Of a stretch of DNA of 64,000 nt, positions 1-7,894 are shown piece after piece (the first letter of the stretch is position 1; every line of letters begins with the position of its first letter). The DNA lies in NCBI GenBank assembly GCA_021816885.1, contig JAKAWS010000001.1, positions 1 through 64,000 of the forward strand. The letters are read 5' to 3'. The notes below the pieces were generated by a model. It ran no database searches. It worked only from the letters and a program-made list of their open reading frames with translations, and had not been told where the DNA came from. The stretch is from Microcaldota archaeon (GTDB lineage Archaea > Micrarchaeota > Micrarchaeia > Micrarchaeales > Micrarchaeaceae). The translations under genes and the position numbers were made by a program.

Positions 1-126
1 TGGAGAACATAGAAAAAGAGATTGTTGCAAAAACGAACTTATTGAATGGGTTTACAACGATGAATTAATCTGAGGCGAAGCTCAGTGTGAACTAAGTCTA
101 TTTTGACCTATTTATTGGACACAGTC
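1..126 (+). mobile_element. Right end of an insertion sequence
   Basis: Positions 96-126 match the reverse complement of 20000-20030 at 29 of 31 positions. The outermost bases read GGACACAGTC here and GGACATAGTC there. The shared segment is therefore an element terminus, and this element ends at base 126, directly against the 9-bp repeat that bounds the next island. The rest of the element lies outside the window. Confidence 0.6.
2..73 (+). CDS. C-terminal fragment of an IS transposase (cut by window edge)
   Basis: An open frame enters from the left edge and ends at a TGA at 71-73. The 23 visible residues end in NELIEWVYNDELI, which resembles the tail of DDE-type transposases. Only 23 bases separate the stop from the terminal sequence at 96-126, which is also found at one end of a small element near 20 kb, so this is most simply the transposase of that insertion sequence. 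The family cannot be assigned from so short a piece. Confidence 0.45.
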   Translation, partial: GEHRKRDCCKNELIEWVYNDELI

Positions 127-135
127 GATGGGGCG
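127..135 (+). repeat. Left copy of 9-bp target-site duplication (GATGGGGCG)
   Basis: GATGGGGCG lies immediately outside the terminal inverted repeat that starts at 136. The identical 9 bases lie immediately outside the right terminus at 9420-9428. This is the expected footprint of a single insertion of everything between them. Confidence 0.75.
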
Positions 136-241
136 GGCTTTGCTAATAAATCCAATTCTGCTCATAATTTAAGAAGGTTGCTCAGAAATTATCGGTTCTG
201 CTCATAAATTGGATTTATGAGCGTAATTTATTAGCAAAGCC
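136..241. repeat. 106-bp MITE-like element forming the left end of the island
   Basis: GGCTTTGCTAATAAAT at 136-151 is perfectly repeated in inverted orientation at 226-241. Between them are several copies of the TGCTCATAAAT-like motif and no reading frame. The base run after 241 does not repeat GATGGGGCG, so this piece did not insert alone at this site. It looks like a deleted IS whose outer end now serves as the island's left terminus. Confidence 0.65.
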
Positions 242-536
242 AGATATTACCTAAAGCTTAAAGGTAAGGGTAAATAAGCTCTCTTATAAGACCTCTTTTT
301 AAGAAATACCACTTGCATTAAGCCTTAGAGAGATGATCCTTTAACGACCCGATAAAGATAACAGGGTTGAAATAGAGGCTAAAACGAGGCTCTAAAACGT
401 TAAACTTGTCGTCTCCCCTTTGCCCTTATGAAAGTGCATAAATTAATATTGACTGCTTAAAATTATAAGGCTTGCCTATCAATTAGATATGGGCTGATGG
501 TGGCTTTGTGGTGTCTGTATTTTAACCAATGAACAA
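242..536. other. Non-coding leader before the type IIG gene
   Basis: I see no convincing gene here. The stretch is A/T-rich with short direct and inverted motifs, including AAATTAATATTG near 434, a string also found near 3273 ahead of the next operon. It may hold the promoter of the restriction gene. No clear ribosome-binding site precedes the ATG at 537. Confidence 0.4.
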
Positions 537-3206
537 ATGGCTAAACGTCTTGAAGAAATTATACAGGACTATCGCACAGAATATTCTGATGATAAGCTCG
601 TTGAAGAAGATACCAAGGCTAAACTAATTCAGAAGATATTTGATAATGTTCTTGAGTGGAAGGAGTCAAAAATACAGAGGGAAAGAACGATAGGTAGCGA
701 AGGGCAGATAAAGAGAGCAGATTATGCTTATCCTAAATCAGTACCTAGGGTCATAGTAGAAGCGAAGAGGCTTGGAGTTGATAGAGAAGTAGCGCGTGGA
801 GATTATGACAAACAAGTGCAAAATTATGCTTACAGCAAGGCTGTGAATTGGGGTATTCTAACTAACTTTAAGCACATGAAGGCATGGTATATAACTAGAG
901 ATGAAATATATCCATTTTGGAGTATAGACCTTCTTAATGATGACATTTCAGAAATCATTAGCAAGTTGAAGTTTTTCACTGATGAGAATATCTTTAATGG
1001 AACCCTTGAAAAAGAAGCGAAAAATAGAAATTATAAGACACAACAGATAAACATAACTGGCGATTTGTCAAATAGTCTAAACGTCTTTAGAGAAAAAATG
1101 ATTAGATACCTAAATGACGAATACAAAACATTTGATAATACGCTAAAAGAAGAGCTAACTCAGGGACTAATAAACAGACTAATCTTTATAAAAAAGGTAG
1201 AAGCTGAAGAGTTAGAAGAAAAAAGACTTGAACAAATTTATAGAAATACATCAACACACGTTTATTCAAAAGTTAGAGAAGTTTTTGTTCATTACAGAAA
1301 AGAATTTGATACAGATATATTTGGAAAACCAGATGAAAAATCTAAATTGGAAGAAATAGACATACCTGATAACGTTATCCAAAAGTTACTTGATGTTATA
1401 TCCAAACCAGCACCAAACATTGAGTACAACTTCGCCGCAGTTGATGTAAATGTTCTTGGAAATATCTATGAAAGTTATCTCGCGTATATACAGAAGGGCA
1501 AAAAGTTAGTAGGAGGAGATGAGAAAAGAAAGGCGCAGGGAATTTACTATACGCCACAATATATTGTAGATACTATCGTTGAGGAGACAATAGGGAGAGA
1601 AAAGGGCAGCAAGATAAAATCGCTAAAAATCTTAGACCCAGCTTGCGGTTCTGGGAGCTTTTTGATAGGTTCTATTGCAAAACTTGATACGTATTATAAG
1701 GATCAGATTAAAGGATATGAAGATTTTTCACCAAGTAAGAAACTTGACACAATAAAGAATAACATATATGGTGTTGATTTAGATGAAAGAGCAATCTCAA
1801 TAGCAAAACTTAGTGTATATCTCAAACTACTTACACTTAACACTAAACAGAAAATGGTTATAAGCCATGAATCATTGCTGCCAGAACTTAGAGAAAATCT
1901 AAAAGTAGGTAACAGTCTAATTGAAGATGAAGTTATTGACAATGATTTTTACTTCAAGTGGGCCGAGAAATTCAAATCTATAATGGATAATGGAAAGTTT
2001 GATGTAATAATAGGTAATCCGCCTTACATTAATGCAATAGAACTATCAAAAACGGTGGGAGATAAGGTAAAGAACTATTGGAAAACGCATTTCGATTCTG
2101 CTAAAGGAACATACGACATTTACATTCTATTCTTTGAACAGGCACTTAAACTTTGTAAAGAAGGAGGCTATGTTTCGTTTATTACGCCTAACAAGTACTT
2201 ATCTTCTCCATATGGGGTAGCACTAAGAGAACTGGTCTCAAGAAATTATACATTGGTTAAAGTAATTGATTTCTCTAGTGTTAAGGTTTTCAATGACCCT
2301 TCTGTTTATCCCATAATTACCGTAATTCAAAATAAAAAACCTACAAAGCCCTATACAATATCAATAGAGAAGATTTATGCTGAAGATATGCATAACAAAA
2401 AGGAGCATACGATCTCATCTAAAGTACTGTCCTTATTACCAGAGTATAACTGGGGCATAATACTTTCAAATAACGCAAAACTAATAGAAAAAATATTTGA
2501 AAATGCAGAGCCACTTGAGAAGGTAGCGAAGGTTAATGCCACTAGTACGGCCTCAGAAGCTGATGAGTATTCAGCATTTATAAGTGAAAACTCTGGAGTA
2601 AAACTAATCAACACAGGTACAATAGATAGGTATTCAACTACTTATGGTATTGATGCCCTTAAAAATAAAGGAAAGAGTTTCAATAAACCAAAGCTGGAGC
2701 TAAGTAAAGTTAGTGAGAATAGGAAAACCTTGTATAATACACCCAAGATAATATTCGCTAAAATCGCATTAAAACCAGAAGGATTTCTTGATGTTAAAGG
2801 CGAATATGCATCACTAAATACTAACTGCGTTTATAGTCCAAAGGAAGGATATAGCTTGGAATACTTAAGTGCTATTCTTAATTCGCAATTGATGAACTTC
2901 ATATACTCTGAATTGTTTTCAGGGCTACGAATGGGTGGAGGTTACTTCCAATTTCAAGCACCTCAACTAAAAATACTTCCAATAATGAACTGTTCTGAGG
3001 ATCAGAAGAAGAAAATATCAGATTTGGTTAGAAAGCTAATTACGTCCTATAGTTCATTAAATGAAAGTGCTAATGGAAGTACATCTAAAAAGGAGAGCAT
3101 AATGGAGAACATTGAGCGAACAGAAAATGATCTTAATAATATAATTTACAAAGTTTATGGCATAACAGAAGAAGAGAAACAAATGATTGAAAATAGTTTA
3201 AAGTAG
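537..3206 (+). CDS. Type IIG restriction-modification enzyme (nuclease, N6-adenine methyltransferase, recognition domain)
   Basis: A single 889-residue chain that should cut and methylate DNA at a specific sequence. The N-terminus has a PD-(D/E)XK-type nuclease signature (D62, then E75-A-K77 in VIVEAKR). The middle has the methyltransferase: GIYYTPQYIVDTIV near residue 337, the AdoMet-binding motif DPACGSGSF near 366, and the catalytic NPPY near 493, typical of N6-adenine methylation. The C-terminal third should hold target recognition, with a helical tail. Length and domain order fit Eco57I/MmeI-like or BREX PglX-like enzymes; the nuclease domain favours type IIG. The nuclease residues look intact. 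It is the first cargo gene of the island and has no adjacent partner subunit, as expected for a self-contained enzyme. Confidence 0.88.
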   Translation: MAKRLEEIIQDYRTEYSDDKLVEEDTKAKLIQKIFDNVLEWKESKIQRERTIGSEGQIKRADYAYPKSVPRVIVEAKRLGVDREVARGDYDKQVQNYAYSKAVNWGILTNFKHMKAWYITRDEIYPFWSIDLLNDDISEIISKLKFFTDENIFNGTLEKEAKNRNYKTQQINITGDLSNSLNVFREKMIRYLNDEYKTFDNTLKEELTQGLINRLIFIKKVEAEELEEKRLEQIYRNTSTHVYSKVREVFVHYRKEFDTDIFGKPDEKSKLEEIDIPDNVIQKLLDVISKPAPNIEYNFAAVDVNVLGNIYESYLAYIQKGKKLVGGDEKRKAQGIYYTPQYIVDTIVEETIGREKGSKIKSLKILDPACGSGSFLIGSIAKLDTYYKDQIKGYEDFSPSKKLDTIKNNIYGVDLDERAISIAKLSVYLKLLTLNTKQKMVISHESLLPELRENLKVGNSLIEDEVIDNDFYFKWAEKFKSIMDNGKFDVIIGNPPYINAIELSKTVGDKVKNYWKTHFDSAKGTYDIYILFFEQALKLCKEGGYVSFITPNKYLSSPYGVALRELVSRNYTLVKVIDFSSVKVFNDPSVYPIITVIQNKKPTKPYTISIEKIYAEDMHNKKEHTISSKVLSLLPEYNWGIILSNNAKLIEKIFENAEPLEKVAKVNATSTASEADEYSAFISENSGVKLINTGTIDRYSTTYGIDALKNKGKSFNKPKLELSKVSENRKTLYNTPKIIFAKIALKPEGFLDVKGEYASLNTNCVYSPKEGYSLEYLSAILNSQLMNFIYSELFSGLRMGGGYFQFQAPQLKILPIMNCSEDQKKKISDLVRKLITSYSSLNESANGSTSKKESIMENIERTENDLNNIIYKVYGITEEEKQMIENSLK

Positions 3207-3212
3207 GTCAGT

Positions 3213-3275
3213 TTTAGAGGTCTTTTACATATGTTACCTCTAAATGCATAAGGTTAAAAGGCCTTGACCTCTAAA
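3213..3275. promoter_or_regulatory. Inverted/direct repeat array ahead of the ParB operon
   Basis: TTTAGAGGTC at 3213-3222 is perfectly inverted as GACCTCTAAA at 3266-3275. A second direct copy of the half site, ACCTCTAAAT, lies at 3236-3245, 31 bp before the copy at 3267-3276. The array sits between the restriction gene and the zinc-finger/ParB genes. It could be a terminator-like hairpin or, more likely given three half sites, an operator or ParB-type binding array. No protein has been linked to it. Confidence 0.4.
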
Positions 3276-3327
3276 TTAATATTGTATTTGTGGATTTCGG
3301 ATATTTGGTGGGTTTCTGTCGAAGCGA

Positions 3328-3558
3328 TTTTGCCCTATTTGCCAGAAAGAGGTCAAAGATATACTGGCACACTTTTCCATTAAACACGGATTCGACAGCA
3401 TGGAGAAGGTTGAACAGGAAGTTCAGAAGGCCGAAAGAGATACGGCTAAACAGAAAGCTTATGGGGAATTTATTGCTGAGTTGGATAGAAAATTAAAAAA
3501 CAATGAAATAAACCTTGAAGAATGGAGAAATCAAAGGGATACGTGGAAATTTGAGTGA
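3328..3558 (+). pseudogene. Small zinc-finger protein, start lost or frameshifted
   Basis: The frame encodes a convincing protein: CPICQKEV, then HFSIKH (a C2H2-type spacing), then a charged helical stretch ending DTWKFE. It is open from 3280, but has no ATG, GTG or TTG before the first cysteine; the first ATG (3400) would remove the finger. A GTG at 3290 in the neighbouring frame runs to the TTTT at 3327-3330, and a -1 shift there would join it to the finger (SDF-CPIC). The gene therefore either carries a frameshift, uses slippage, or starts at a rare codon. It ends 4 bp before the first ParB gene, so it belongs to that operon. Confidence 0.55.
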
Positions 3559-3562
3559 TATT

Positions 3563-4405
3563 ATGGTACAAGATGCTATAGAAGAAAGGGAATTCATTCC
3601 TGCATTAAGCATAGCTGAAGTAGAAATAGATAGTTTAAATGCAAGAAAAGAAGATAGAAGAGTGGGTCTAGATGAATTAAAGGCCAGTATCAAAAAAGTC
3701 GGATTGATTCACCCGATTGTAGTAACTAAAAAGGGCACTGATCAAAAATACAAAATTATTGTTGGGCAGAGGAGATATAATGCATTTAAAGAACTTGGAT
3801 ATACGACCATTCCAGCTATAAAGATAAATAATATTAATGAAAAAACTAAATTGTTAATTTCCTTTTCGGAAAATATTAACAGAAGAGATTTGCCTTATAA
3901 TGACACTATTAGAGTTTGTGATGAACTATACAAGGAATATTCAAACTATAAAAAATCAGAAAGACTGAATAAGATTGCAGAAGAAGTTGGAATATCGCTT
4001 CAGACTGTTGTGAAATATCTTTCATATAGGATAATCCCTGATAAAGTTAAAGACCTTGTAGATAAAAATAAGTTAGATCGCTCCCAGGCATATCGTTTGA
4101 CCGAAACATTTTGGCCCAACTCTCAAAAAATTGTAAAGGTTGCAGAATACATGGTCGGAATGACAAAGCCAGAATGGGAAAGTGTGCTGGATGCGGGTAC
4201 AGATTTGGCTGACAATTCAACGGTCGAGCAAATAATAGAAGAATCGAAGAAACCAACAAGAAAGGTTACGATAAGAATTAGAGTAGAAAGAAATGACTTC
4301 GATATGATTAAAGGAATAACAATGAAGAGTAAAACAAAAATTGATGTTTCTGACTTTATAAGTGAGTTAATTAAGAACTACTTACGGGGAAGATCCAGTG
4401 AATAA
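3563..4405 (+). CDS. ParB-like partition/nuclease-fold protein with HTH
   Basis: A 280-residue protein. The N-terminal half is a ParB N-terminal domain: the AEVEIDSLNAR strand, then KASIKKVGLIHPIVV, and the GxRR motif as VGQRRYNAF at residues 67-75, followed by SENINRRDL. Next comes a KorB/Spo0J-type helix-turn-helix (IAEEVGISLQTVVKYLS) and a C-terminal RHH-like tail. The family binds specific DNA and, where characterised, uses CTP to slide on it. An in-frame start at 3515 would overlap the upstream zinc-finger gene by 44 bases and add residues unlike a ParB N-terminus, so I choose the ATG at 3563. No ParA ATPase is nearby, which argues against simple plasmid partition. It overlaps the next gene by 8 bp. 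Confidence 0.8.
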   Translation: MVQDAIEEREFIPALSIAEVEIDSLNARKEDRRVGLDELKASIKKVGLIHPIVVTKKGTDQKYKIIVGQRRYNAFKELGYTTIPAIKINNINEKTKLLISFSENINRRDLPYNDTIRVCDELYKEYSNYKKSERLNKIAEEVGISLQTVVKYLSYRIIPDKVKDLVDKNKLDRSQAYRLTETFWPNSQKIVKVAEYMVGMTKPEWESVLDAGTDLADNSTVEQIIEESKKPTRKVTIRIRVERNDFDMIKGITMKSKTKIDVSDFISELIKNYLRGRSSE

Positions 4406-4964
4406 AAAGATTAACGAAGATAAGACATTGGCTATCTTGTATTCTAATTTTTCTGGAAGAGGTAAACAGAAAAATGATTGGATATTTATAGCCGAGAAGT
4501 TAAACGACCTTAAATTGATATATGGTTCAGATGGGAAAGTTGCTAAAAACTTAGGTCTATCTAGGGAAATGGTAAGGTCTACAATTAAACTTCTTAAATT
4601 ACCGGAAGAAATAAAGCAACTTATACGCTCCGGCAAGATTTCGCAAGATTTAGGATGGAGACTCTTGGCTATAAACAATCAGAAAACACAGATTCAAGTC
4701 GCTACTGCTATTATTGACTTAAGTGCGCATGATGCGAGGGATATGATAAGATACGCAAAAAATAATCCTGATGCACCTGTAGCGAATCAAATAGCTCGTC
4801 TTAAAAGCTCTAGAAAAAATACAGATAAACTAAATTTAGTAATAACAACTTTGGATGATGGTGAATACAACAAATTAAGACAGTTAGCTATCAAGAAAAA
4901 CAAAAATGTTAATGGATTAATCTCAGACATTGTTAAAAATTGGATTAATCATAAGGGCGATTAA
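4398..4964 (+). CDS. Second ParB-type HTH protein, lacking the N-terminal domain
   Basis: A 188-residue protein starting at GTG inside the end of the preceding ParB gene, so translation is probably coupled. It has a KorB-like helix-turn-helix (VAKNLGLSREMVRSTIKLL, roughly residues 47-65) and the following helical bundle, but no VGxRR domain. The C-terminus (LNLVITTLDDGEYNKLRQLA onwards) resembles the RHH-like tail of its neighbour, which suggests the two are paralogues that may hetero-oligomerise. It should bind DNA without its own CTPase function. The next gene begins one base after its stop. Confidence 0.72.
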   Translation: MNKKINEDKTLAILYSNFSGRGKQKNDWIFIAEKLNDLKLIYGSDGKVAKNLGLSREMVRSTIKLLKLPEEIKQLIRSGKISQDLGWRLLAINNQKTQIQVATAIIDLSAHDARDMIRYAKNNPDAPVANQIARLKSSRKNTDKLNLVITTLDDGEYNKLRQLAIKKNKNVNGLISDIVKNWINHKGD

Positions 4965-4965
4965 T

Positions 4966-5676
4966 GTGACACTTATTATCGGGGCGGAAGGTAAAGATTT
5001 TGTAGTATTAGCAGCAGATAGTAAGGGTACCTTCCTTGAAGATGGCTCACGAATGGAATCTATAACCGAGGAGAAACTAATTCAACTCACAGATTATTCC
5101 TGTGTTTTAATTGCTGGAGATGCCGAAATCGGAGTTCAATTAATCGAAGATTTTAAAGAAAAGCACAGATTTTCTAAGAATTTAGGAATCTCTAAGGTAG
5201 TGCTTCTTTTCCGTGACTTTTGCAAAAAGGAAATGGGTCATATTACCGATACAATATTACCTGGCCATCCTGCATATCCAGACATTGTTTTTTTGGTTGG
5301 TGGAGTTGATAAAAAGGGCAAAGGATGTGTACCCAGATTAAGAATATTAAGAAGTTCAACCTTATTCTTCGCAGGTAGGCATAGAGATAAAGTTGCAGAA
5401 GGTGTGCCACTTATAGCTCGTTACATTCTCTCTAAAGAATACAATAGAAATCAATCTCAAGAAGCCATGGGTTTTTTAGTTGCTAAGGCCATGCGTGAAA
5501 CAATAAGTATTAATGCTGAAGTAGGGGGTAAGATAAGAATGGCAATTGTCCGTAATAATGGAGTACAGGTATTCAATGATAACGTAGTTAAAAAATATAT
5601 GGATGGTCCTGAAGAAGATGAAAGATTAAAGTTGAAGGCTGAACGTGAAGAGCTTGAAAAACTTATTAAAGAATAA
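4966..5676 (+). CDS. Proteasome-beta/HslV-like Ntn hydrolase
   Basis: A 236-residue protein if translated from the GTG at 4966, one base after the previous stop. This start gives M-T-L-I-I-G, so removal of Met would expose Thr as the N-terminal nucleophile, as in HslV and proteasome beta subunits. The fold signatures follow: FVVLAADSKG with the Asp equivalent to D17, a lysine in EEKLIQL matching catalytic K33, and the VLIAGDAE strand. The C-terminus has a charged helical extension. A longer start at 4930 would bury the Thr. No unfoldase ATPase is encoded nearby. The gene is fourth in an operon with two ParB-like proteins on a mobile element, a setting I do not recognise for this family. It may be a regulated protease or a non-proteolytic ring. 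Confidence 0.75.
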   Translation: MTLIIGAEGKDFVVLAADSKGTFLEDGSRMESITEEKLIQLTDYSCVLIAGDAEIGVQLIEDFKEKHRFSKNLGISKVVLLFRDFCKKEMGHITDTILPGHPAYPDIVFLVGGVDKKGKGCVPRLRILRSSTLFFAGRHRDKVAEGVPLIARYILSKEYNRNQSQEAMGFLVAKAMRETISINAEVGGKIRMAIVRNNGVQVFNDNVVKKYMDGPEEDERLKLKAEREELEKLIKE

Positions 5677-5681
5677 CTTAT

Positions 5682-6596
5682 TTACTTTTTCCAGAAAAGC
5701 ACCACATCGTGATTTTGTTTTAGATTATTTGTCGTTGCTAATTCAGCATATATTGCTTTTCCTCTTCTTCTTTGGCTAACTGAATCTTTAGTAATCTTAA
5801 CAGCATAACCACAATCTTCAAGACCTATTTCTTCACAAATAACTGATAATCGTCTTGACAATGAAATGAACTTGCCCTTTCTTACCAAATCGCCTATTAA
5901 GATGCATAAATGTCCATCTTTGTTCAAGATTCTTTGTGATTCCATTAAAATGTTTCGCATACTTTCTAAAAATTCATCTAGTGAAAGCTTTGAAACATCT
6001 TCACTTTTAGAAGAATATCTAACCATATCTAGATAAGGAGGATGTAGAAATACAAGGTCAGTTGATAGAGTAGCTACAGGTATATGTCTGCTATCATTTT
6101 CTATAATATCTTTTCTAGTAGGAGTCAAATCAAATGCTTTGATTTTTCTTTGGTGTGCTTTACATACGTCAATAGTTGTTCCTGAACCAGCCATAGGATC
6201 AACTACTGAATCACCATTTTTTGTTAATCGTAATACACATTGTTCTACTACTTGAGTTGGTGCATTTCCATGAAAATTAGAATCACCGGCATAGTTATCT
6301 CTATTTCCAAATTCCCATACAGAAGATAAGATTATTCCTTCTTCAGCAGTTTTTTTTAATAAATTTAGCTTCTTTCTCATATTTTTGCTTTTTGCAACTG
6401 CCGCTAAGGCATTCTTCAAAAGGTCTTTTTCATATTTCTTTTTCCTATTTATTATTTGTACCATTTTTTGGTTTACAAAGGGATTATGCATTTTAACTAA
6501 TTGAACAGCAACGTCTAAAGGCAAATCTCTTTCTTTTACTGCCTGTTTTAATCCGTCAGGTAATCCAATTATACGCATATCATAAGTTGTTTCCAT
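5682..6596 (-). CDS. Site-specific DNA methyltransferase
   Basis: A 304-residue DNA methylase. The AdoMet-binding motif DPMAGSGTT is near residue 133 and the catalytic tetrapeptide appears as HPPY near 184, preceded by LVFL. This motif order and the PPY core fit N6-adenine or N4-cytosine methylation. The first position of the usual D/N/S-PPY is His, which is unusual. An in-frame ATG exists at 6659, but the ATG at 6596 has a good Shine-Dalgarno sequence (AGGAGG, about 7 bases ahead), so I start there. The gene is convergent with the Ntn hydrolase, with 5 bp between stops. No nuclease is fused to it, so it is an orphan methylase or part of the neighbouring system. Confidence 0.82.
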   Translation of the reverse strand: METTYDMRIIGLPDGLKQAVKERDLPLDVAVQLVKMHNPFVNQKMVQIINRKKKYEKDLLKNALAAVAKSKNMRKKLNLLKKTAEEGIILSSVWEFGNRDNYAGDSNFHGNAPTQVVEQCVLRLTKNGDSVVDPMAGSGTTIDVCKAHQRKIKAFDLTPTRKDIIENDSRHIPVATLSTDLVFLHPPYLDMVRYSSKSEDVSKLSLDEFLESMRNILMESQRILNKDGHLCILIGDLVRKGKFISLSRRLSVICEEIGLEDCGYAVKITKDSVSQRRRGKAIYAELATTNNLKQNHDVVLFWKK

Positions 6597-6745
6597 CCTG
6601 CATCCTCCTGCAATATATGGTAACGCTGTATTTAAAACCCTTCCTGCACTGTCCTGCATATGTAAATACTGTAGAGGATTAGGCTCTCTGAGGCAAATAT
6701 CCTAATAAAAGGCAAAAAATATAGCCTTAAAACAAAAAGATAATA

Positions 6746-7609
6746 ATGGGGGTTGCTGAAGAGATAGGACATGATGCAAACGGAAGAGAGTTATTTAGAT
6801 ACGACTATCTCAAGCAAGCATTTACTCCTGAGATTTGGAACGACACAAAGATAATAAGAAGCGAACTCCAAACGCCGAGTAATGCGAAGAACACTAATGT
6901 TTTTGAAGTTGATATCTCTGACATAAAGAATAATGTCTTCGTGCCAAGATACTACTGGAAACGAAGGACAGAGACACTTAAAGAGGTTGCAGAGAAGCAA
7001 GGCATGAAGTTTGTCAAGATGTCAGAATTGATAGACAAGGGGATAATAGAGCATTCTGACGGACACGGCTCTCCGCCTTCTGAGTTCAAGGGCAAGGGAG
7101 AAATACCTTACATTCGTGTCGCTGATATTGTGAATTGGGAGATATATAAGAACCCAACAGCACTTATACCAAAGAGTATTTATCTTGCAAAGAAAGGCAA
7201 GTCAGGTATAGACCTTCAAACAAATGATATTCTATATGTCAGGAGAGGAAGTTATAGGATAGGGAGCGTTGCTCTCGTATCTCCTTACGATAAGGAAGTT
7301 CTGCTTACAAGGGAGCTATCAATATTCAGAGTTGTAAAAGAGGACAACGAATATGGGATTAATCCGTATTACTTGGTCTATCTATTCTCACATACACTTA
7401 CACAACAACAGCTCTATAATCTCGTATTCATAGATACGACCCTGCCCAATCTTGGAAGGAGATGGTCGGAGCTATACCTTCCAATAGCAAAGAACCCTAA
7501 GGAAAGAGAGCATATAACAGAAAGGATAAAGCATGTCTTTGACAAGAAGGAAGAGGCAAACAAGGAGATAAACAAACTGAAGGGAGAGTTAGGAAGTTTT
7601 ATTACTTAG
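6746..7609 (+). pseudogene. Type I-like modification/specificity protein remnant
   Basis: 287 residues. The first 20 (VAEEIGHDANGREL) look like the end of an HsdM-type methyltransferase, and the rest is a single target-recognition domain (GEIPYIRVADIVNW, NDILYVRRGSYRIGSVALV, LPNLGRRWSELYLPI) plus a coiled helix, as in one half of an HsdS subunit. The catalytic methylase part is absent and an in-frame stop lies just upstream. I read it as the 3' end of a fused methylase-specificity gene, left after deletion; it could still be expressed as a solitary recognition protein. It overlaps the small convergent gene at 7602-7781 by 8 bp. Confidence 0.6.
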
Positions 7610-7781
7610 TCTTATCTTCTTTGAATATTCTAATCATCAGTTTCTTTCCTATAAATTCGGATAGCTTTGGCGACCTAATTGTAATGCTGCCATATCTGTA
7701 TTCCTTTGTAGAGCCATCTGATAGTTTTTTGGTATCTGTTCCCGAACACACATTTACTCTAAAAGTTCCAACTTGCTTCAT
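7602..7781 (-). CDS. Small transposon-encoded protein, AbrB/DUF2080-like
   Basis: A 59-residue protein starting MKQVGTFRVNVC and ending RIFKEDKTK. The segment SITIRSPKLSEFIGKKLMI resembles the swapped-hairpin pattern of AbrB-type DNA-binding proteins and of the small transposon-encoded family DUF2080; this is pattern resemblance only. It is divergent from the transposase, and the 113-bp gap between them holds three identical palindromes. An autoregulator of transposase expression is the simplest hypothesis. It is too short for common ORF cut-offs. Confidence 0.6.
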   Translation of the reverse strand: MKQVGTFRVNVCSGTDTKKLSDGSTKEYRYGSITIRSPKLSEFIGKKLMIRIFKEDKTK

Positions 7782-7797
7782 AATTATCGTTATGTAT

Positions 7798-7884
7798 TCT
7801 AATTAGATAGATATATAAATCCATCGGTATTCTAATTAGAGCATAGGAAGGTATATATATCTTAACGTATATATTCTAATTAGA
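7798..7884. promoter_or_regulatory. Triple palindromic operator between divergent transposon genes
   Basis: The perfect palindrome TCTAATTAGA occurs at 7798-7807, 7831-7840 and 7875-7884. Start-to-start spacings are 33 and 44 bp, close to three and four helical turns. TATA-like runs (ATATATAAAT near 7811, GTATATATATC near 7851) lie between copies, so a bound protein would block promoters in one or both directions. The last copy is only 10 bp before the transposase ATG. Confidence 0.65.
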
Positions 7885-7894
7885 AGATTATTGT

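Noticed and set aside
3290-3496. 68-codon frame starting with GTG
   Set aside because: Only its first 14 codons might be real, joined by frameshift to the zinc-finger frame; the rest is not protein-like.
3515-3562. Upstream start for the first ParB protein
   Set aside because: It overlaps the end of the zinc-finger frame and adds residues unlike ParB; the ATG at 3563 directly follows that frame's stop.
7621-7806. 61-codon plus-strand frame
   Set aside because: It is the mirror of the better minus-strand gene at 7602-7781 and has no ribosome site.
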